DNA of 12,972 nucleotides from Rubrivivax sp. (lineage in GTDB: Bacteria; Pseudomonadota; Gammaproteobacteria; Burkholderiales; Burkholderiaceae_C), in contig JADZCL010000063.1 of assembly GCA_020851615.1 (NCBI GenBank), positions 1-12,972 on the forward strand, in the 5' to 3' direction. Shown here one piece after another: positions 7,502-12,972 of this stretch. The position numbers and the translations under genes are program-made. The first letter of the stretch is position 1. The number at the start of each line of letters is the position of its first letter. The notes beneath the pieces were generated by a model. That model did no database searches. It was not told the origin of the DNA and worked only from the letters and a program-made list of their open reading frames with translations.

Positions 7502-7657
7502 GGAGGGTGCGCACGGGCGCAGGTGTGCTGCGTTCGCGGCCTGCACTCCCTGTCTGCCCTTGAGTCGTTTTCCCATCGTTCAACCCCAAGGGGTCGTGGC
7601 CGGGCGCCGGTGGTCACCACTGCCGATGCCTCGGGGCCCGATCCGCGAGGAATTCGC

Positions 7658-9204
<1,547 letters not shown>

Positions 9205-9253
9205 ACGGGGTCCGTTGCGGGTGCCGGGCACGCGACGCCCGCCAGCGCTGCGC

Positions 9254-9259
9254 TATCCT
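9254..9259 (+). promoter_or_regulatory. Candidate -10 element abutting pssA
   Basis: TATCCT (four of six matches) ends six bases before the pssA ATG, which has no Shine-Dalgarno. This spacing would put the transcript start at or next to the ATG, giving a leaderless mRNA. No convincing -35 is present, so the call is tentative. Read-through from ilvC is the alternative. Confidence 0.3.
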
Positions 9260-9265
9260 TCCCGC

Positions 9266-10090
9266 ATGGACCTACCGACGCAGACCTCGCCGGACGAGCC
9301 CGGCGAGGTCATGCGCCGCCGGCGCAAGGGCATCTACGTACTGCCCAACGCGATCACGCTGGCAGCGCTCTTTTCGGCCTTCTACGGCATCGTGATGGCC
9401 ATCGACGGGCGCTTCGAGGCGGCCTGCATCGCAGTCTTCGTGGCGGCCGTGCTCGACAGCCTGGACGGGCGCGTGGCGCGCATGACGCATTCGCAGAGCG
9501 CGTTCGGCGAGCAGATGGACAGCCTCTCCGACATGGTCGCGTTCGGCGCGGCACCGGCCCTGATCGTCTACATCTGGGCCTTGAAGGACATGGGCAAGCT
9601 TGGCTGGATCCCGGCCTTTGCCTACCTCGCAGGCGCGGCGCTGCGCCTGGCACGCTTCAACGTCAACATCGGTGTCGTCGACAAGCGGTTCTTCCAGGGC
9701 CTGCCCAGCCCCGCGGCGGCGGCGCTGGTGGTGGGTCTGGTCTGGGTGATGGACGATGCGGGGTTCAAGGCCGCCACGCAGAATACCTGGCTGGCCTGGC
9801 TCGCGTTCGGCGTGACGCTCTACGCCGGCCTGTCGATGGTCACCAACGCGCCCTTCTACAGCTTCAAGGTCGTTGGCGGACGGCGCAGCGTGCCCTTCGT
9901 CGTGCTGGTGGGTGTGGCGCTGGCAATCGTGCTCATCGCGCTGGATACGCCGCGCGCACTGTTCAGCATCTTCTGCCTCTACGGCTTGTCGGGCTACGCG
10001 GTCTATGCCTGGCGGCGCTTCAAGGGCAAGCCGGTCAGCGTGATCGCCACCTCGATCGACGAGCCCGAGGAAAAGGGCCTGCACCGCTGA
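9266..10090 (+). CDS. pssA: CDP-diacylglycerol--serine O-phosphatidyltransferase
   Basis: This integral membrane enzyme makes phosphatidylserine from CDP-diacylglycerol and serine, the precursor of phosphatidylethanolamine. The 274-residue product has a short N-terminal tail, basic MRRRRKGIYVLPN at 16-28, and then several hydrophobic helices. The CDP-alcohol phosphotransferase signature is complete: D67-G68, A71-R72, G81, D85 and D89, in the exact spacing DGxxAR-x8-GxxxDxxxD. It is thus the CDP-alcohol phosphotransferase type of PssA, not the phospholipase-D type of E. coli. The ATG at 9266 has no visible ribosome binding site; a later ATG at 9311 has GAGG too close to be useful. In many Burkholderiales psd (phosphatidylserine decarboxylase) lies between ilvC and pssA; here it does not. 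Confidence 0.95.
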   Translation: MDLPTQTSPDEPGEVMRRRRKGIYVLPNAITLAALFSAFYGIVMAIDGRFEAACIAVFVAAVLDSLDGRVARMTHSQSAFGEQMDSLSDMVAFGAAPALIVYIWALKDMGKLGWIPAFAYLAGAALRLARFNVNIGVVDKRFFQGLPSPAAAALVVGLVWVMDDAGFKAATQNTWLAWLAFGVTLYAGLSMVTNAPFYSFKVVGGRRSVPFVVLVGVALAIVLIALDTPRALFSIFCLYGLSGYAVYAWRRFKGKPVSVIATSIDEPEEKGLHR

Positions 10091-10118
10091 TGCCGCTGGC
10101 ACCCCGGCGGACCCGGCG

Positions 10119-10127
10119 TGCTACAGT
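10119..10127 (+). promoter_or_regulatory. Extended -10 promoter for the leuA leader
   Basis: TGCTACAGT is an extended -10 (TG, one base, TACAGT). It ends seven bases before the ATG of the leucine-rich leader ORF at 10135, so the predicted transcript would begin at or one base before that ATG. A weak -35-like CTGGCA lies at 10096-10101, but its 20-base spacing is long. Confidence 0.5.
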
Positions 10128-10134
10128 CGGCGCG

Positions 10135-10194
10135 ATGTCGATTTCCGCCCGCCTTCTGGCCCTAGCGCTCCTACCGCCCTTGCGGGTGCGCTGA
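10135..10194 (+). CDS. leuL: Leucine-rich leader peptide of leuA (attenuation peptide)
   Basis: This 19-residue ORF reads [19 protein letters not shown] and ends in TGA. Six of the 19 residues are leucine, encoded by CTT, CTG, CTA, CTC, CTA and TTG. CTA is normally very rare in a genome this GC-rich, so two CTA codons in six are suggestive of a tuned sensor. The ORF lies 184 codon-free bases upstream of leuA measured from start to start and is followed by a terminator hairpin with an alternative antiterminator pairing. No Shine-Dalgarno precedes the ATG, but an extended -10 ends seven bases upstream, so the peptide is probably translated from a leaderless transcript. By analogy with leuL of enteric bacteria, scarce charged leucyl-tRNA would stall the ribosome here and allow transcription into leuA. 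The symbol is given by function, not by homology. Confidence 0.75.
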   Translation: MSISARLLALALLPPLRVR

Positions 10195-10242
10195 TCGACG
10201 TTCGTCCCCACGCTTCTTCTCGAATCCCGATCAACGGCCCGC
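10182..10242 (+). promoter_or_regulatory. Antiterminator pairing of the leuA attenuator
   Basis: GCGGG at 10182-10186 can pair with CCCGC at 10238-10242, and TGATCG at 10192-10197 with CGATCA at 10228-10233. Up to three further pairs are possible between the two helices, and the loop is 30 bases. The downstream strand contains the left arm of the terminator (10233-10242), so the structures exclude each other. The leader stop codon (10192-10194) lies in the upstream strand. A ribosome finishing the peptide would mask it and favour termination, while one stalled on the leucine codons would leave it largely free. Confidence 0.6.
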
Positions 10243-10274
10243 CAGCGCACAGCAGCGGGCCGTTTGCGTTTGTT
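10233..10274 (+). terminator. Intrinsic terminator (attenuator) before leuA
   Basis: AACGGCCCGC at 10233-10242 and GCGGGCCGTT at 10255-10264 form a perfect 10-bp, GC-rich stem with a 12-base loop. A T-rich run with interruptions, TTTGCGTTTGTT, follows at 10263-10274. It sits 39 bases after the leader stop codon and 44 bases before the leuA ATG, so it ends transcription before leuA, as expected of an attenuator. Confidence 0.8.
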
Positions 10275-10318
10275 CCCTTCGAGCTGCTTGCCAATCCTCA
10301 CGACGCAGAGACTGCACC

Positions 10319-11860
10319 ATGACCGACAAGCTCATCATCTTCGACACCACCTTGCGCGACGGCGAGCAATCGCCCGGCGCGTCGATGACCCGCGACGAAA
10401 AGCTGCGCATTGCGCGGCAACTGGAGCGGCTGCGCGTGGACGTGATCGAGGCCGGATTCGCAGCCAGCAGCAACGGCGACTTCGAGTGCATCAAGGCCAT
10501 CGCCAGCCATATCAAGGACAGCGTCGTGTGCTCGCTGGCACGTGCCAACGACCGCGACATCAGCCGCGCCGCCGAGGCACTGGCGCCGGCGGCGCGCGCG
10601 CGCATCCATATCTTCATTGCCACCTCGCCGCTGCACATGGAGAAGAAGCTGCGCATGACGCCCGAGCAGGTGTTCGAGCAGGCGCGCGTGGCGGCGCGCT
10701 TTGCGCGCAACCTCTGTGCAGATGTCGAGTTCTCGGCCGAGGACGGCTACCGCAGCGACCCCGACTTCCTGTGCCGCGTGGTCGAGGCCGTGATCGCGGA
10801 AGGGGCCACGACGATCAACATCCCCGACACCGTGGGCTACGCGATCCCCGATCTGTACGGCAGCTTCATCCGCCAGTTGCGCGAGCGGGTGCCCACGAGC
10901 GACAAGGCGATCTGGAGCGTGCACTGCCACAACGACCTGGGCATGGCGGTGGCCAACTCGCTGGCCGGCGTCATGCAGGGCGGTGCACGCCAGGTCGAAT
11001 GCACGATCAACGGCCTGGGCGAGCGGGCCGGCAACTGCTCGCTCGAGGAGGTGGTGATGGCGGTCAGGACGCGCCGGGACTACTTCGGGCTCGAAGTCGG
11101 CATCGACACGACGCAGATCGTTCCGGCATCGCGCATGGTGAGCCAGACCACGGGTTTCGTCGTGCAGCCGAACAAGGCGGTGGTCGGCGCCAATGCCTTC
11201 GCGCACGCCAGCGGCATCCACCAGGACGGTGTGCTGAAGGCGCGCGACACCTACGAGATCATGCGCGCCGAGGACGTCGGCTGGTCGGCCAACCGCATCG
11301 TGCTGGGCAAGCTCTCGGGGCGCAATGCCTTCAAGCAGCGCCTGCAGGAGCTTGGCATCGAGATGCAGAGCGAGGCCGACGTCAACGCCGCCTTCACGCG
11401 CTTCAAGGACCTGGCCGACCGCAAGAGTGAGATCTTCGACGAGGACATCCTCGCACTCGTCAACGACGAGAGCGTCACCCCCGACCAGGAGCACTACCGG
11501 CTGCTGGCGATGGCGCAGGCCTCGGAGATGGGCGAGCGCCCTCACGCGCGTGTCACCTTCGCGATCGGCGAGCGCGAGTTCCATGCCCAGAGCGAGGGCA
11601 ACGGGCCGGTCGACGCGGTGTTGCAGGCCATCGAGTCGCAGGTCCGCAGCGGCGCCGAGATGCTGCTCTATTCGGTGAACGCAATCACCAGCGGCAGTAC
11701 GGAGTCGCAGGGCGAGGTGACCGTGCGGCTGCAGCGTGGTGGCCGAGTGGTGAACGGGGTGGGTGCCGACCCCGATATCGTCGTGGCCTCGGCCAAGGCC
11801 TACCTTTCGGCGCTGACCAAGTTGCACGCCCACTCGGACCGCGTTGCGGCGCAGGGCTGA
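10319..11860 (+). CDS. leuA: 2-isopropylmalate synthase
   Basis: The enzyme condenses acetyl-CoA with 2-oxoisovalerate, committing carbon to leucine; leucine usually inhibits it by feedback. The 513-residue product is full length for the E. coli-like type (about 520). The TIM-barrel catalytic domain begins [16 protein letters not shown], with R13-D14 and D9. The metal-binding HCHND is at 202-206, with [14 protein letters not shown] shortly after. The region around [17 protein letters not shown] leads into the linker, and the C-terminal part (about 390-510) is the leucine-binding regulatory domain. Start 10319 fits the family; only a weak purine-rich GCAGAGA precedes it. The leucine-codon leader and terminator upstream indicate transcription attenuation. 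I see no clear terminator after the stop codon. Confidence 0.97.
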   Translation: MTDKLIIFDTTLRDGEQSPGASMTRDEKLRIARQLERLRVDVIEAGFAASSNGDFECIKAIASHIKDSVVCSLARANDRDISRAAEALAPAARARIHIFIATSPLHMEKKLRMTPEQVFEQARVAARFARNLCADVEFSAEDGYRSDPDFLCRVVEAVIAEGATTINIPDTVGYAIPDLYGSFIRQLRERVPTSDKAIWSVHCHNDLGMAVANSLAGVMQGGARQVECTINGLGERAGNCSLEEVVMAVRTRRDYFGLEVGIDTTQIVPASRMVSQTTGFVVQPNKAVVGANAFAHASGIHQDGVLKARDTYEIMRAEDVGWSANRIVLGKLSGRNAFKQRLQELGIEMQSEADVNAAFTRFKDLADRKSEIFDEDILALVNDESVTPDQEHYRLLAMAQASEMGERPHARVTFAIGEREFHAQSEGNGPVDAVLQAIESQVRSGAEMLLYSVNAITSGSTESQGEVTVRLQRGGRVVNGVGADPDIVVASAKAYLSALTKLHAHSDRVAAQG

Positions 11861-11948
11861 GGGCGGACGGGCGGGGGCGGCAGGGCCCCTGGCGTTGAGT
11901 TCGGCCTCCAAAGACCTGAAAAGAGCTTGAAAAACCCGCTGCAAGTGT

Positions 11949-11977
11949 TTGATTCACTTGGTTGATTCGGTTAGTCT
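11949..11977 (+). promoter_or_regulatory. Candidate promoter for the PbpG-like gene
   Basis: TTGATT at 11949-11954 and TAGTCT at 11972-11977 are separated by 17 bases, with four and three of six consensus matches. The stretch is AT-rich for this genome. It contains an imperfect 13-base tandem repeat starting with TTGATTC at 11949 and again at 11962. Predicted transcription would start near 11984. Confidence 0.35.
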
Positions 11978-11980
11978 CGG

Positions 11981-11996
11981 GCACTGCCTGCAGTGC
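11981..11996. repeat. Perfect 7-2-7 inverted repeat upstream of the PbpG-like gene
   Basis: GCACTGC and GCAGTGC flank a two-base CT centre. The repeat lies just after the candidate -10 and three bases before the GGAG ribosome binding site (11999-12002). It could be an operator for a dimeric regulator, or a hairpin near the 5' end of the mRNA beside the ribosome binding site. Confidence 0.45.
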
Positions 11997-12007
11997 TTGG
12001 AGCGAAT

Positions 12008-12972
12008 GTGAAGCGTGGTGTCGAGGGTCTGAGGTTGTGGTGGGCGCTGCTGGCGGCGGTGGCCTTGTTGGTGTCATCGGGCGCGATGGCGGGCCCGCGT
12101 GCGGCCAAGGCGGCCAAACGTGACAGCGCCAAGCCAGTGGCCAGTGCCAAGCACACCCGGGCTGCCAGGGCCCAGCGGTCGCTGCGGGCTTCGACCAGCG
12201 CGCGGCGCGTGGCGGTCAAGCCGGCGCCGCACCGGCCGTCGCTGGGTGAACTGCAGGGTCTGAAGGCCACGGACGACCCACTGGATCTCAAGTCCAGCGT
12301 CGCGCTCGTCGTCGACCAGGAAACCAACCAGGTCCTGTTCAGCAAGAACCCGGACGCGGTGCTGCCGATTGCCTCGATCACCAAGCTGATGACGGCAATG
12401 GTCGTTGCCGAGGCCGGGCAGGACCTCGACGAGCCGCTCACGATCACGGCCGAAGACATCGATACCGAAAAGGGCAGCCGCTCGCGCCTGAACGTGGGTA
12501 CGCAGCTCTCGCGCGGGGAAATGCTCCATCTGGCGCTGATGTCGTCCGAGAACCGGGCGGCCAACGCCCTGGGCCGGCACTACCCGGGCGGACTGCCGGC
12601 GTTCGTGAAGGTGATGAATGCGACGGCGCTGCGCCTGGGCATGGACGACACGCGCTACGTCGAGCCCACGGGGCTCTCGAGCCAGAACCGCTCGAGCGCG
12701 CGCGACCTCTCCATACTGGTCAAGGCCGCCTATGCCTACCCCTTGATCCGCGAGCTCTCGACGACCCCGCAGGCCGAGTTCGCCGTCGGCAGCGGTACGC
12801 AGGAGTTCCGCAACACCAACGGCCTGGTACGCAACCCGACCTGGGACATCGGTCTGCAGAAGACGGGCTACATCGCCGAGGCAGGTCGTTGCCTGGTGAT
12901 GCAGGCCCAGCTCGCGGGCCGCAAGCTGATCATGGTGCTGCTTGATTCGGCGGGCAAGTACTCGCGCATCGG
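12008..12972 (+). CDS. pbpG: D-alanyl-D-alanine endopeptidase, PBP7/PbpG-like (peptidase S11), cut by the window edge
   Basis: This periplasmic penicillin-binding protein cleaves D-Ala-meso-DAP cross-links in peptidoglycan. 321 residues are present and the C-terminus lies beyond the window. The start is GTG at 12008, with GGAG at 11999-12002, five bases upstream. The only nearby ATG (12006) is followed at once by TGA and overlaps the GTG as ATGTGA. A signal peptide covers residues 1-28, likely cut after SGAMA. A basic Ala/Lys/Arg-rich linker follows at about 29-78, then the catalytic domain. The active-site motifs are all present: SITK with S123 and K126, S180-E-N182, and KTG at 285-287. DLKSSVALVVDQETNQVLFSK at 93-113 (notably 96-113) is typical of the PbpG group. 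DacA-type carboxypeptidase is the alternative, less likely because of the N-terminal linker and motif context. Confidence 0.9.
   Translation, partial: MKRGVEGLRLWWALLAAVALLVSSGAMAGPRAAKAAKRDSAKPVASAKHTRAARAQRSLRASTSARRVAVKPAPHRPSLGELQGLKATDDPLDLKSSVALVVDQETNQVLFSKNPDAVLPIASITKLMTAMVVAEAGQDLDEPLTITAEDIDTEKGSRSRLNVGTQLSRGEMLHLALMSSENRAANALGRHYPGGLPAFVKVMNATALRLGMDDTRYVEPTGLSSQNRSSARDLSILVKAAYAYPLIRELSTTPQAEFAVGSGTQEFRNTNGLVRNPTWDIGLQKTGYIAEAGRCLVMQAQLAGRKLIMVLLDSAGKYSRI

Noticed and set aside
6273..7589. A 438-codon minus-strand open frame opposite ilvB
   Set aside because: Antisense shadow of ilvB, rich in His, Asp and Leu, with no domain pattern.
7583..7594. ACCCC-AA-GGGGT dyad in the ilvB-ilvN gap as a terminator
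   Set aside because: The loop is too short for a stable hairpin and no T-tract follows.
11870..11895. GC-rich dyad after leuA as a terminator
   Set aside because: The best pairing is four to five bases around a one- to three-base centre, without a T-tract.
10298..11944. A 548-codon minus-strand open frame opposite leuA
   Set aside because: It mirrors leuA codon structure; the product has no recognisable family, and leuA is unambiguous.

Overview
This window is ordinary chromosomal DNA of a GC-rich betaproteobacterium, most likely order Burkholderiales (Comamonadaceae or the Leptothrix/Rubrivivax branch). The evidence is the strong G/C third-position bias, the recognisable protein families, and the gene order ilvB-ilvN-ilvC-pssA-leuA, which is a Burkholderiales signature. 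I see no mobile elements, tRNA, rRNA or CRISPR, and no stretch over 300 bases without a gene.

Layout. (1) Positions 1-2064, plus strand: glutamine-dependent NAD+ synthetase (nadE) followed closely by the nitrogen regulator PII (glnB). (2) Positions 2086-5458, minus strand: a six-gene run, read from right to left. It starts with an ECF-type sigma factor, then a single-pass membrane protein (DUF3619-like), an exported DUF3106-like protein and an RDD-family membrane protein. These four are joined by three consecutive 4-base stop/start overlaps. Diacylglycerol kinase (dgkA) and a LOG-family nucleotide hydrolase follow. (3) Positions 5459-5672: a divergent promoter region between the sigma operon and ilvB. 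(4) Positions 5673-11860, plus strand: branched-chain amino acid synthesis, with acetolactate synthase large and small subunits, ketol-acid reductoisomerase and 2-isopropylmalate synthase (leuA); phosphatidylserine synthase (pssA) sits between ilvC and leuA. (5) From 12008 to the right edge: an incomplete D-Ala-D-Ala endopeptidase (PbpG/PBP7-like).

The most striking regulatory element lies between pssA and leuA (10119-10274). A 19-codon ORF with six leucine codons, two of them the rare CTA, is followed by a perfect 10-bp GC-rich terminator hairpin and a T-rich tract. A competing antiterminator pairing overlaps the leader stop codon. This is a complete ribosome-mediated leucine attenuator for leuA, and its leader peptide appears to be translated from a leaderless transcript.

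The least characterised unit is the sigma factor/DUF3619/DUF3106/RDD operon, which has the layout of a membrane-linked sigma signalling module. Other points of note are the nadE-glnB pairing, a long hairpin in an unusually wide ilvB-ilvN gap, and an inverted repeat plus tandem repeat upstream of the PbpG gene.
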